Assembly: GCA_015680685.1 (NCBI GenBank)
Contig: MNCI01033568.1
Location: 679,288 to 743,287 of the forward strand
Direction: 5' to 3'
Source: Gnetum montanum
Taxonomy: Eukaryota; Streptophyta; Gnetopsida; Gnetales; Gnetaceae
DNA: 64,000 bases
Part shown: piece by piece, positions 31,350 to 42,585 of the stretch
Numbering within the stretch: the first letter of the stretch is position 1
How the letters are laid out: each line of letters opens with the position of its first letter
Position numbers and translations under genes: made by a program
Notes under the pieces: model-generated
What the model was told of the DNA's origin: nothing
What the model saw: only the letters and a program-made list of their open reading frames with translations
Database searches by the model: none

Positions 31350-33333
31350 ATGCCTCTCCTACAAGACTATGATAATGACACATCTAGTGAGGAAGTTCAT
31401 TGGAGAACCAATGAACTATATGACAATGAAGATTGGAGTACACAACCCCAGGTGGGGGTTTCTTATAAACATAAACAAAGGAAACGTCATCCCAACGCAT
31501 GGACCCATAACTTACCTGATGACGCTAAACCCCTACTGGCCACTACAAGCTTAACGAAAATACAAGAGGTTGTTCGAATCTCATGTAGGCAGCGTAAAGA
31601 GAGCCATCTACCGAGGCTTGATTTAAATAACTTCCTCATTTTTTAGGAGGCTATGACTTAGATCCACAACAACATTTGCAAGCCTTCTATGATGCCTATA
31701 CATGGAACAACATTGATAATGGTTGGCAATAACTCAAGCTCTTTCCTATGACACTCGTTGGCCAAAAAAAAGTATGGTATAGATCATTAAAACCAAATTC
31801 AATATGATGTTGGTCAAAAATGGTAGAACTTTTTAATGAAAGATATCAAACCTATATAAGAGCATCAGCCTTGAGGAAACAAATCCAAGAGTGGAAACAA
31901 GCACAACATGAACCCTTGGACATGGCCTTAGAAATATATTATGCACTATTAAACAAATGTCCAGGCCATGAGTTCTCTGAGGAAAGGCTAATGAACCATA
32001 TCATTGATGGGCTACGTGATGAAACAAGAGAGATGCTAGGGATGTATGCCCAAGGTCAACTATACGAACTACAAACCCATTAACTCTAAGAGCTTATTAA
32101 GCAGGTAGCAAAAGAAGAAGAAGAAATGGCTAGATGGGAGAGTGTTAAAAAACATTGACGGGACCAGAATCTCAACTTAACAAAGGTCCATGATCATAAA
32201 AAGGAGAAATCAACCTATCATAAGGAGAAAGAACCATCTTTGCCAGTACAACAATTGTTAGTGGAAGTTGAGGCAAAGATCAATAAGATGTTGGAATGGA
32301 CGCATAAAAGTGTGGAGAATATATTGATATCATTGGAGATAGAGTTTTGACAACCTAAGAAGCAGGACAAAGTATCAGTAGAAATTCAAAAATAAGGAAT
32401 GAAGAAAATAAGAGCTCAACTGCTGATCATACATAGGAATGCAACATTTTCCTGTACGATCACCCCAAGGGCTAGTGCCCAATCCTGTTACATTTATATG
32501 AGAATTGGGGAAGCACGTTACATCCTGAGTTCATATAGAGATACTGTATTCAATCACAGTGGCAACAATCCCAGTCGTGGGGGAAGCCACCCGTAAACTA
32601 GAGATACCCTTCATATCATCCGAATCCAAATGCTTATCTAGTCCAATGTCCTCTTTCCCCAATTGGGTCAACATACTCTATCTCACTACATTACCATTTT
32701 CCTCAATACTATTAGCCCATGTCCTCAACAAAACCGCTGCCTTGTGTACCACACACTTCTCCTAATTTTTAACATTCTCATCCTTTTCCTCCTTCTACAT
32801 TGCCACCAACTGTTCCTAAGATGTTTGCACCATAGCAACAACCCATAAACGTTACTTATGCTAAGATTGCCAATAGCAGTGAGAAACCTCAGCAACATCA
32901 AAGGAGTTCCTTCTTTAGAAATGACCCTAGGAAGGGACAACAAAATTCTAAGGCCACTACATCCTCCAACTCAGCACAAGTCCAACAAGGTAGTGCACCC
33001 TTATCATCAAACCCAATGCCTTGTGTTACTTTATTAGGGCCACCAATCAACACTCCAACAATCATACAGCCCAATGAACATAGGCATGGAAGGCAATATC
33101 CTGATCCTTGCATACCATCTTATGGTCACAAACATCATAGTGGGTCAACTCTTTACCCAAGAACCACATCTTACAAATTGTCCCACTATGCTTACTATAA
33201 TCAGGTGTGTGAACCCCAAGGGGGTAAGTATGACTGGGTCCCAATAGTTCCAACATGCAAGGATCATGTTCTTCCATTTATTAATCCTTGTCATCCTCAA
33301 CCTTTTAGTTATGGGGGATATCTCCCATTCTAG
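31350..33333 (+). pseudogene. Gag of element 1, decayed
   Basis: The start at 31350 opens an acidic N-terminus (MPLLQDYDNDTSSEE). The retrotransposon gag core is split over frames at 31650-32083: YDLDPQQHLQAFYDAYTW, LKLFPMTLVG, VWYRSLKPNSI, then LFNERYQTYIRASALRKQI...CPGHEFSEERLMNHIIDGL. This is the usual plant gag order (DP-HL--F, LFP-TL, WY-SL). A Pro/Tyr/His-rich tail runs to YGGYLPF at 33333. No CCHC zinc knuckle seen. At least four stops or shifts. Confidence 0.75.
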
Positions 33334-34700
33334 TAACATGCAGGATTAATAACCACTTTTTATTTTCTTTAATTTTATAGTTTTTTTTTCCAGTTTTTTA
33401 GTTTTCAATTTCTTGTTTTATCATTTTGTCTTTTTATATATTTACGCTTTTGTGAGTAATCTCATCTATGAATAAAACACTCATGTGGATCGTTGGTTGA
33501 GGTGTGTTCTATGTTATCGAGTCTCAAATGATCAATTATTTGAACAGTGAGCCCATTACACCCTCTCATCCATTCTACAAACAAGAGGTTTTGTTTGAGG
33601 GTACAGTGATATTCTTGACATTCGTAAAACTTAAAATTAATTTTGTGTTCATGGTACCCAGAATGAATAAGGATGGACCAAGAGGGAATGATTAGGGTGT
33701 GCCATCAAGGGGACTTGCGGATTCTCTTTGGTGACATCTGTGTGAGTTATCATGCAATGTGGTTGTACTAAGATCCTTGTAGATCTAATGAAAAATGGAA
33801 GTAAGAGTAATCAAGTGGGCACTTAAAAATCAAATGTTGCTTTAGGGGGTCCCACTGGAAAGACATGCACCCATGCCTGAAGGTTGGCAACTTCTCTGGA
33901 TTCAGTAGTCAAAAAAAAAGAGAGAAAGAAAAAGAAAATGAAAAGAAAAGTGCCACAAAACAAAAATCACTCCTCCCGTGAATAAAATGCCAAGTGATTG
34001 TATGCCTTGATGTTATGGTACTCTCATAGTTGCTCATCATGGGATGAAACAATGCAATGTCACTGATTAGAGGAATGGACTTGGTCCTGATCTTGGAACA
34101 ACGGGTTAATGACATGTTAATCATGCTTTTCACGCAGGATTCACTGTGCCCTAGGTCAATTACCTCACGTCCCAATCTCTATGATCACTTCTATAGTTTT
34201 TCTCATCTCACTATTCGTGTAATTGTAGCTCGTGTCTTATATAATGTAGAATTCTTACCTCATTCTAGTGATATTTACATGTGTGTGTTTTGTGAAATTA
34301 GTGTGGATTACATTTAACCCTTCAAGTGCCCACAGACACTTTTAGGTCTGGTTACACAAGGGCATTATTGGTTGGAACCTGCTTTGGGGAGGATCCACTT
34401 GTGTAATCTTTTGTAATTTTCACTTATGACACAGCTCACACACACCATTTCTTACCCTTAGCATATTTCCCACAATATTCTTTCCCTACTATTACCCCTC
34501 TGAATAATCACGTTCCTATGTACCATTACATAGCCTTTTTCTCTATCATTCGAGGCCCTTATTAATAAAGTCCACCCACCTATCTTTATTTGTGCCTTCG
34601 AAATGAGTTAAATTACCCTAGAACCCTAAAACACCTACCTCATGTCCTTAATTTCCATTATTAATTTCCAAAAACCCCTCAAAGTTTGGTATTTTCCCTC
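33334..34700 (+). other. Conserved non-coding spacer of element 1
   Basis: Begins near AGTTATGGGGGATATC (33307-33322), the counterpart of ACCCAGTCATGGGGGAGATC in element 2. T-rich first part, then purine-rich 33909-33950, then a TACCTCATGTCCT block shared with element 2 at 47325. No gene. Confidence 0.55.
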
Positions 34701-34718
34701 GGGCCTAAACATCGTTAG

Positions 34719-34779
34719 GCCGCAATATCACGTACGCGATGTATCATACACGATATCGCATCCTGTCTGGCTATAAATA
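34719..34779 (+). promoter_or_regulatory. Internal promoter of element 1
   Basis: GCCGCAATATCACGTACGCG, then ACACGATATCGCATCC, then TATAAATA (34772-34779). These are the words of this element's own LTR U3 (CACGATATCGC, GCAATATTGC, CATACGC), in the same position relative to TATA. The ATG of the aORF lies about 480 bases downstream at 35258. Confidence 0.7.
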
Positions 34780-35257
34780 CATAAGCCCCCTTGCAACACT
34801 TAACATCATTTTCCATAATCCACGCAGGGGAGTTTTTAAAAATTTTCTCTACAACTTGCAAGTGTGAGATGTTTTCTTTTCTACCTATATCTCACTCACT
34901 GGTACTCTGATTTTTATTTCGTTTGAACCTACATGAACCCAGAGTGTTTAGCTTAGTCGTGGGGGAGGGACACACGCCAAATAGCACATAACATTTTTGG
35001 AATTTATCATCGCCCGAAGGACATTATCAAGGGTAATTAGCTATAAAATTTAGAATAATTGTGCCAAAAATAATTTAATCCCCTTAGGTACATTGGGAAA
35101 CTAAAATTGGAAACCACCTAAGTAAAAAGGACCCACTATTATAATCATTTAGGAAACATCACATGGAAATAAAATAATCAATTAATTAAGGCAAGTAGTA
35201 AGGTATAACTTAACTTTAGAAACAACTGTACTAACACTTGGCCCTATGTGATTGCAG

Positions 35258-38052
35258 ATGGCCTCGAAATGTGGACAACGGGAAGGTCCTGCTCAAGGTG
35301 GAAGTAAACAATCTAGGACAGGTGAAGAGCAAGTCCCTACTGGACAACATGCAGAGTAGGAGGAACAATCATTTAGCATTCATCAAGAAGACCCTCCTAC
35401 TGTATAGCCTGGGCAGGTAGAAGGAGGAGCTATTGCAATGCCTGAATAGGGACAACATCTCATGTTGCCCCAGGATTGTGTTCAGGCTATCCGTGAAAGG
35501 TCCACATTCACTGCGGTGATTGTGGAATTAAATTTTGAATCTTTTATAGAGTTCACTCCTAAGGCTATTAGGGATCACCTCAAAGGATCTCCCTTATGGA
35601 CTACCCTCTCTGAAAGTGGTGCCTGGTACCTAGGGGAGACGTATCAATTTTGGCACAACAGAGAACAAGGCACCACTATTAACATTTGTGGTGTGACTAT
35701 TGATTTCTCTATTTGGGCCATTTTGGAAGTACTAAAAATTTTGAATATAGGGCTCTAGGTTGCTCAGTTGTCTACTCATTCACACCCCGATGTGCGATGA
35801 GTTTGGTTGGAAAGGGCATATGGCAGGGATAAGACATTTAGTGAACTGATGACGGAAGAAAGGATCTATTTCAAAATTGGAACATATCACCTCTTCCCAA
35901 TAAAGGGCTTAAAAATAATCTCAACATATTTGGCAAGGGGATGTGTAGTGCTGATGGAAAGGGTTAATGCTAACTTGCCTCATCTATACCTTACAGAGAT
36001 CCTGAGGCGGTTCGAGGAACAGAAGACAGGGAAGATGGCATTGCCCTACCCTTGCCTTATCAGGAAGCTATGCCAACATGTTGGTATCAGGGGATACACT
36101 AATGATGTCCTTCAAAAAGCCCAAAATGCTTCATATGTTGAACTATTAAAGCCACCAGCCACAAGGAAAATCACTGGTGAGACCTTGGGACTAGAACAAG
36201 AAGAAGAATAAACGGCTGAACCAACTGCAACTCAACTTGCAGGACCCAGCCAATTTCCAAGTATGGGACCTAGCCAACAATAGGAAGCAGGGCCTAGCAT
36301 GGGCTAGGATCAACCATCGATTATAGGGTAAGATTATAGACCATTGATGAGCCATCTTAGGGCCATCGCTGAGATAGTTAGTTGGGGAAGTCGTGATCAT
36401 GCAAATCTCTTCTACATCATTGATGATGCCATACAACCCACGGTTTCTTTGGATCATGCAAGGGGTGAAGTGTCCATCCATATAGGAGGAGGGGAGAGTA
36501 TTTGGTCATAACAGATCTCAGGAAACACTACATCTTTCCAACTACAATTAGAAACTGGTGAAGGGGCCACAATGGTGGTCATGCAACACTAGGATTTAGC
36601 AGGAGCTGTAGAAGTGGTCACAGACCACATTAAAGAATTGTTCAATGTAATTGTTGTACCATCAACAGATCTCAAGGGAGCACAGGATGATTGAACTTTG
36701 GCTAGAACCTCAATGACTCCTACAGAACATGAGGATGCACTTGATCGATTACTAAAAATAGGACAAATAATGACGTCTCTATTTGACATCCCTTAAGATG
36801 TTACAACAATTCAATCAGACCTCATTTCCACTAAGGGGAAGCTAGTCTTAATAGAAGTGAGGGTCAAGCATGATGAAGCAAAGGTGCAAAAATTACAAGA
36901 AAAGCTTGTGGCCCTACAAGAAGCACATAGTGGAACCCTTTACAATTTGTTCCTGCAGACTAGTTGGATAATTTCAAAACTGAACAACTAACCAAGCTAC
37001 TAACAGAGAATAAAAAGGTGGCTAAAGAAAAAGAGAAGGCTGTTTGGGATGCCTTTGCAGCACAGGTGCAAACTTATGTGGATATCAAAGCACTCAAAGC
37101 CTTACAGGAGGAGAATAAGCAACTTGTTGTCGACAACCTTTGGTTAACCTCTATGGAAAAGCAAGAGAATGTTCTCAAAGAACATTTCTATTAGTTGTGA
37201 GAACAGTTCATTTGGGTCAACCAAGACATGAGCCATTTAGCCAGGGATAATTGAACCCTCTCAATGAAAGAGGTATGCGCAATCCATCAAAAGACAACTA
37301 TCAAAATAAGTGCTTGGAAAAATGAGGCTAAATGACATGAAAAGTTAAAGGAGCACTTCTGGGACTAGGTGGAGATGTACAAATAGATCCTTGAGAAGGA
37401 GATCCATATGGCCAAGGTCCACATCAACGCTATTAGTGCACAACACACTGACTAGCAGGCCATATTGCACACATATGCCTTTGCCCACCAAGCGGAAGTT
37501 AAGAACCGGGGCCTATAGATCCAAGATCTTACAGAATACATGGAGTTGACAAACTTGCGATATGCCAACCGTGCCATGTTAACAGAAGGGTGCTCGAGAA
37601 TAGAGCTTGAGCAATAGGTAGCTACCACCCACATCAAATATGAAATGGAATTTATAGAACGTAAGAAGATGTTGCAAAAACTGGAGATTGCAAATTCTAA
37701 AATTTAGGTGGTGAAAAAAAGTTACCAAGGACAAAAAGGTATCGCAATAGATTTGGCTCGATGGCTTGTGGATTTTCAAGAATAAAAAGATAAAGCCAGA
37801 GCCTATGAAGAGGAACGATGGGTGTTTGTGGCTTGGTATGTCAAGGCCAATCAAATGTTTCCACAACTACCGTATCCATGGGAGGTGCCAACTCCATCAA
37901 ACATCAGAACACTAGCATGGACGGCACAAGATCCCTAGACCAAAGAGGAGAAACTCTAGGCCATACTTAAGTGCCATCAAGTCCCAAGACATGGAGCACA
38001 AGATAAGGGGAAAGTACCAATGGAGGAGCCACTACCACCAGGAACTACATGA
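35258..38052 (+). pseudogene. aORF of element 1 (PF20167-like domain plus coiled coil)
   Basis: ATG at 35258 follows GTGATTGCAG directly, a good 3' splice site, suggesting a leader intron. Residues to about 65 are Gln/Gly-rich; then DCVQAIRERSTFTAV, WYLGETYQFW and TTINICGVTIDFS; at 35807-36211 a block KIGTYHLFP...ISTYLARGCVVL...LTEILRRFEE...ALPYPCLIRKLCQHVGI matches my memory of the plant 'putative plant transposon protein' family. The second half is helical (LTENKKVAKEKEKAVWDAF, LQEENKQLVVD). It ends PPGTT at TGA 38050-38052. No signal peptide or membrane segment, so not an envelope. Stops and at least one shift. Confidence 0.6.
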
Positions 38053-38198
38053 GTTCCACCAATTTCGTAGTTGTAGCACATTCTTTGTGTTGTGTCTTAA
38101 TCTTGTCTTGATTCCACATTACGGCATAAACCCAATTTTGCCATCCAATAATCCCGTACCTATCCACTATGTAATCAATGGAGCTTGTTCTCACTATA

Positions 38199-38233
38199 AC
38201 TCGAGGACGAGTTTTCACTCAGTCATGGGGGTA
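38199..38233 (+). promoter_or_regulatory. Plus-strand primer region (PPT) of element 1
   Basis: ACTCGAGGACGAG then CTCAGTCATGGGGGTA immediately before the LTR TGATGAG. The same two blocks precede the 3' LTR of element 2 and, on the minus strand, of element 4 (ACTTGAGAACAAG...GAGGGTA). Confidence 0.7.
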
Positions 38234-39027
38234 TGATGAGTCACAATTTTGTCCACCGTGATATCGTAGCCTGTCTCCTCATCTATAAATAAGAGGTAGG
38301 CAGTTTTGATAGACAGTTAATCAGTTTTATAGTTAGTTAGTTTTAGAGTTAGTTTTGATTTTAGTTTTCATTTTTCTCTCAACCCTTTTCCTCCCAGTGT
38401 ATGCCCACAGTGTGGTGATTGTAATTGTACAGAACCTTTATTTGAGTGTGATGTACTTGGACACGCACATGAACAAAAATAAATATCGAGATTACTTCAT
38501 CATTGTAGCATTCACTTAGCTTAATCATTTGATTAATTATTATTTATTGCTTTCTTAGTTAATATCTTCTCACCCTAAACTTCTGTTAAATGCGGAATGA
38601 GTACAACTTGATTATGAGCATTTAAGTGTGACTACTTGGTAACCTAGTAGCGTACCTAGGATCTACGCTTGGTAATCCCAGTGGTAGTTATGCACGAAGT
38701 CCAAGATGTGTACGGATGATTGAGGAGCGGATGCTCATTGCACTTAGGCTAGCTTAGATTCTCTCTCACCCTTTCTCTCTTAGCTTAGTTAATATTATCT
38801 TGCATTGTCTTCAAGAGTAGCCTTAGCATAGAACACATCATACACCTCACTCTGGACTAAATCATAGGTGATAAAGTTAACACTAGTCTAGGTGGGAAGA
38901 TAACGAACTGCGATCTAAGGATAACTATCTTGATACCACAACTAGTCTGTCTGCGGAGTTCGACTGGATCATGCGTGAAACACTCATATTCGTATGGTTG
39001 AGTTTAGGGGTACCTCACCACTCATCA
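38234..39027 (+). mobile_element. 3' LTR of element 1
   Basis: TGATGAG to CTCATCA, 794 bp. Lacks about 31 bases of U3 words present in the 5' LTR, keeping only one GTGATATCGTA word before TATAAATA (38284-38291), and has an extra TAGTTAGT in the leader. Stem-loop: ATGAGTA (38597-38603) with TGCTCAT (38732-38738), CTTGATTA (38607-38614) with TGATTGAG (38717-38724). Confidence 0.88.
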
Positions 39028-39290
39028 GATGTCTTAGTTGAGATGTCTTAATAACATGTGAGACATCTCACTTTGGTTTGGGAAGTCTCATCCAAAACTA
39101 GAATGTCTCACCTAAGATATCTAGATTTTTTCCAAGATGTCTTTCTTAAACTTGGGATGTCTCCTGAAAACTCAACTCCCAATCAAGTTATCTCATGTCC
39201 TCCAAGATGTCTCTCATGAGAACTCATATCATAGGCAAGATGAATCCATGGCCTCTAAGATGTCTTTACAAAGTCCAAAACCTACAAAAA
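39028..39290. repeat. Array of AGATGTCT / AGACATCT words
   Basis: GAGATGTCTTA, GAGACATCTCAC, GAATGTCTCACC, AAGATGTCTTTC, GGGATGTCTCC, CAAGATGTCTCTC and TAAGATGTCTTTA recur every 20-40 bases. Similar words (GGACATCTCAACC, AAGACAT) stand left of element 1 at 30365-30395, so the element landed inside the array. Confidence 0.55.
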
Positions 39291-39869
39291 CACACATGTA
39301 GGGAAGAGAATAAGGGGATCAGAAGTGGTGTTCCTACACTAGTACTTCCATATGTAAATATGACTTTCTATCACCTTAAACTTTGTCTTGTTGAACTTAT
39401 TTCTTTGCTTTATTTGTAATCTAGATTATGATTATAAAAATTAAGTTGAATATGAGTATTTAAAATGCATGCTAGAAGTAACAATCCCCCCTTTAGGATG
39501 CATTGTTGAGTTATCATAACTTGTTTTTAAGTTTAACTGATCTTTAATAGTTTTGAAAATTTGTTCAAGTTTTTTAATAATATTTCTTCTTGGTTGGAAA
39601 TTTGTTTGGTATTCTTGACTTTCTATGCTTTATTTTTTATCTTGAATTATCTTCTATCCTTTTCCATTGCTTTGATGATGTATTTGTGACTTCCTTAGTG
39701 ATTTCATGTGTAAGAAAAATTGACGGAGGTGAATGAAATTTTTTCTTGTTTTCTTATCTTGGAGCCTTTGATTTTGTTATGAAAGTGGGCAATTCCTTTT
39801 TCAACAAATTTTTTAAGCACAAATTTAAATAATCTATCTCATCAATGTTGTTTGAAGCCACCTTTTGAT
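39291..39869. other. AT-rich stretch, perhaps part of the copia remnant
   Basis: No readable motif. It directly follows, on the minus strand, the copia gag-pre-integrase piece and may be its eroded continuation. Confidence 0.35.
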
Positions 39870-40490
39870 GTTCAGTCTTTCTTGATTTGTTTTGAGTTTG
39901 GACCTGGTTTTATGTAATAAATTTGATTTGCAAGCTTTTCAAACTTTTTTTTCATGTTATTTTCATCAGAGATAATGCAAAAATATTTTTTGAATATTAA
40001 GTCATAATCATCATTTGTCAATTGAGTGATTGATAGTAATGATTTTTCAAGATTTATAACATAAAACACATTTATGATTTTAAACTAATTTTCATCTTTC
40101 AAATTGATTTGTATAGTACTTGTTTCAAGTATTTAAATTTTTATATCATCTTTAAAGTATAACTTCTCAAGGTTTCTTTTAAATGTTACATTAGTAAAAT
40201 AATCAATCCTTGATGTCATATGATTTGTGAAGCCTATTTTTAATAACCATTTATTTGATGATATTTTTTATATGAATGGAAGTATGCATGAAATATTGAT
40301 ATCTATTTTTCTTTTGGTGTTAGCCATGTTTTTGAATTATTATGTTTCTTTTCTTCAATTCTAGGTGATTTGTTTTGAATTTTGGAATCATCTTTTATGT
40401 GTGCCTTGTCTTTGGCCTTTAATTGCAACATTGAGAACAAATAAATTTCATGGTGATTCCAATGTTTAGAACACATCTACAAAAAGATAT
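39870..40490 (-). pseudogene. Ty1/copia pol remnant (protease to gag-pre-integrase)
   Basis: Minus-strand 39872-40069 reads FYVINLEKSLLSITQLTNDDYDLIF, the copia VLYVPGLKKNLLSISQL motif. Upstream (40180-40260) WLLKIGFTNHMTSRIDYF matches WLLDSGCTNHMTG, with the active-site Asp changed. Further upstream a CSKHWNHHE piece may be the CCHC knuckle. No RT or LTR in the interval. Confidence 0.7.
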
Positions 40491-41485
40491 ATCACTAGTG
40501 TAAAATCCTTATTTGGATGAATACATCTACAAAAAGATATATCAAGAAGTGATATATTTTGACAGAGATTCATAAATCATCAAGTAAAATAAAATTAAAA
40601 GCTTTAGAATCCTTCATAGTCTTTATACTTTAAGAGACATTAGTATTTTCAATTTTGGATCATTCCTCAACAAAAAAAAATATTTTCCAAAATAACAGCA
40701 AAAAATTAACTTGTAGAAGTAGTCTAAGAGAGAGAGAGAGAGAGAGATCCAAGTATGAAAAAATTTGCAACACCTCCCTAATAGTGCTTTAATACATAGA
40801 ATTATATTTGCACCAAAGAATTATTTTCATAAAAGATTGATTTCTCTAAGTTATACTCCTAATGATGGATTTTGGTGATTCTCAAAATGTAGTTTTATAT
40901 GTTAATGAGTAGAAATCCAAGAAAAACCGTTCCCATGATGTTGCAAATAAGATGTCAAATTTTACTCTTCCTTATAAATTATATAAGTCATTGGTTATCA
41001 ATTTTAGATCACCATATATGTTCATTCAAATTTTGAGCTACCTACCTTAAAATTAAAGTTTTATTATGTAGCTAAATGTTGTGATGCAAAAGCATAACAT
41101 TCAAGTCACTTATGTCAATTACCATTCTCACTACTTTCTACTATTGGATTAGGTAACGTTTTGATAGTACAATATACCTAATATTTAGAGTTATTTATAT
41201 ATAAACATGTAGTGTTGATCATTTGTAATTGGACTCTATATTTTGATCCTTAATATGAAGGATACTCTAAAGTTCCATGCTTTGTTGAGCTCTCTAATCT
41301 TCTATTGATTTTTTAAAAATTTGAACATGAGATTATAAATATTTTTGGTCTCATTAAGCATATGGAATTGATTTTCACACCATTTGGTTCTATAGAGATT
41401 TTTATGTCCAAAGAAATCTTCTTAATTGTAAAAAGTGATTGGTATTATAAGTAAGTAGGTAATTACATATTATAATATTCATAAC
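40491..41485. other. AT-rich stretch with an AG microsatellite
   Basis: (AG)n of 21 bases at 40727-40747. A direct repeat ACATCTACAAAAAGATATAT occurs at about 40474 and 40505. No gene seen. The last five bases, ATAAC, are the left target duplication of element 2. Confidence 0.5.
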
Positions 41486-42380
41486 TAATGAAGTGTCATT
41501 AGTCCATGCATCGACTAGGCCATGTATACGGGGCCACATCAACGCGGCCCCATCGACGCAGCCTTCCATGCATCGACGTGGCCCTGTTTACGCGAAGCCT
41601 ATTTCAGCCTATAAATAAGAGGGCCTTCCACCTCACTTAGGGATCTTTTTGTCAATTGTAGCGAAGCTCTTGCAGTTTTTTCCCATAGGAGATAGAATAT
41701 TTTCCAAGTGCTCGTAGTAAGTGTAAGAAAAGTGACCGACTCTTTATTTGAGCGTTGATGTATCTAAGCCCATTGGCATGATGGCAATAAAGACAAACTC
41801 TTCAAGAATTTCTTGCAGCATTTGGACTTAGTCATTTAATGCATTCAATAGCTTAATATTTATATGCTTTGATAATTACTTAAGTTTCTCTTATTATTAG
41901 TTTAATTGCTATCATTCATTCATAGTTCATAGAAACCATCGGTACGACCATCTCGAACGCAAACCCAACACTTGGTAACCCAGTGACGCTTAACGTCTGG
42001 TAGCCCACTAGCGTTTAGGGGATGCTTAGAACGTGCCTGGAAGATGGGATTAGATGCTTATGCTAGGAATAGTTAGAATACAAATTAGGATAATTATAGA
42101 TTAGATAATAGTTCATTCCTTACTTCCCATACTTTAATTAGATGCCAAAAGATAAAGTAAAAAGCTATAAAAATCATTAGCCTTGATCTCACTTAACCAT
42201 CGCAAACAGAACATCACAAGCACAAGTGAGATTAGGAAGACAACGACCGTTCTAACCCAAGGTTTTGCTGGTTAGGGTCTAGTGTATGTTAAGTGCCTAC
42301 AGTCTACAGAATTCGACTGAGTCACATGTGAACGCCCATGATTCATATGGTTGGAAGTAGGGGTACCTAGCCGCTCATCA
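41486..42380 (+). mobile_element. 5' LTR of element 2 (family B)
   Basis: TAATGAAG (3' copy TGATGAAG) to GCTCATCA, 895 bp. Words ATGCATCGACTAGG, TGTATACGGGG, CATCGACGCGG and GTTTACGCG (41504-41600), TATAAATA at 41610-41617, AATAAAGAC near 41787. The U5 has the conserved GGTACGACCATCTCGAACGC and CTTGGTAACCCAGTG blocks but not the family A stem-loop units. Confidence 0.88.
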
Positions 42381-42381
42381 T

Positions 42382-42399
42382 TGGCACCATTGCCAGGGA
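42382..42399 (+). promoter_or_regulatory. Primer binding site of element 2, tRNA-Asp type
   Basis: TGGCACCATTGCCAGGGA, one base after the LTR; three transitions from the complement of the plant tRNA-Asp 3' end. Confidence 0.75.
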
Positions 42400-42585
42400 C
42401 TGTTAGTCTTACATGCATCATCTAACCTTAGTGAAATTATCATTCACGTTGTTGGAACAAACCCAGGATAGCAACACTTATGCATGCTAGGTAGATTAAA
42501 GTAAACAGTGAGGTACACTGATTAAATGGATCATCTAACATCCAATTTGACTTCTTCTCACATGTGAGATGTATCCAACCCACCA

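Larger units (their letters stand above)
30396..39027 (+). mobile_element. Element 1: non-autonomous gypsy element with gag and aORF, no pol
   Basis: Two LTRs (30396-31204 and 38234-39027), tRNA-Asp-type primer site, gag, spacer, internal promoter, aORF and plus-strand primer. No protease, RT, RNase H or integrase: the gag end runs straight into the spacer that follows integrase in element 3. Flanks are GACAT (30391-30395) and GATGT (39028-39032), an imperfect match expected of an old duplication. Replication would have needed proteins from a relative such as elements 3 or 4. Confidence 0.85.

Noticed and set aside
35258-38052. Envelope gene of an errantivirus-like element
   Set aside because: The position fits, but there is no signal peptide, membrane segment or cleavage site; sequence fits the plant transposon-protein family and coiled coil instead.
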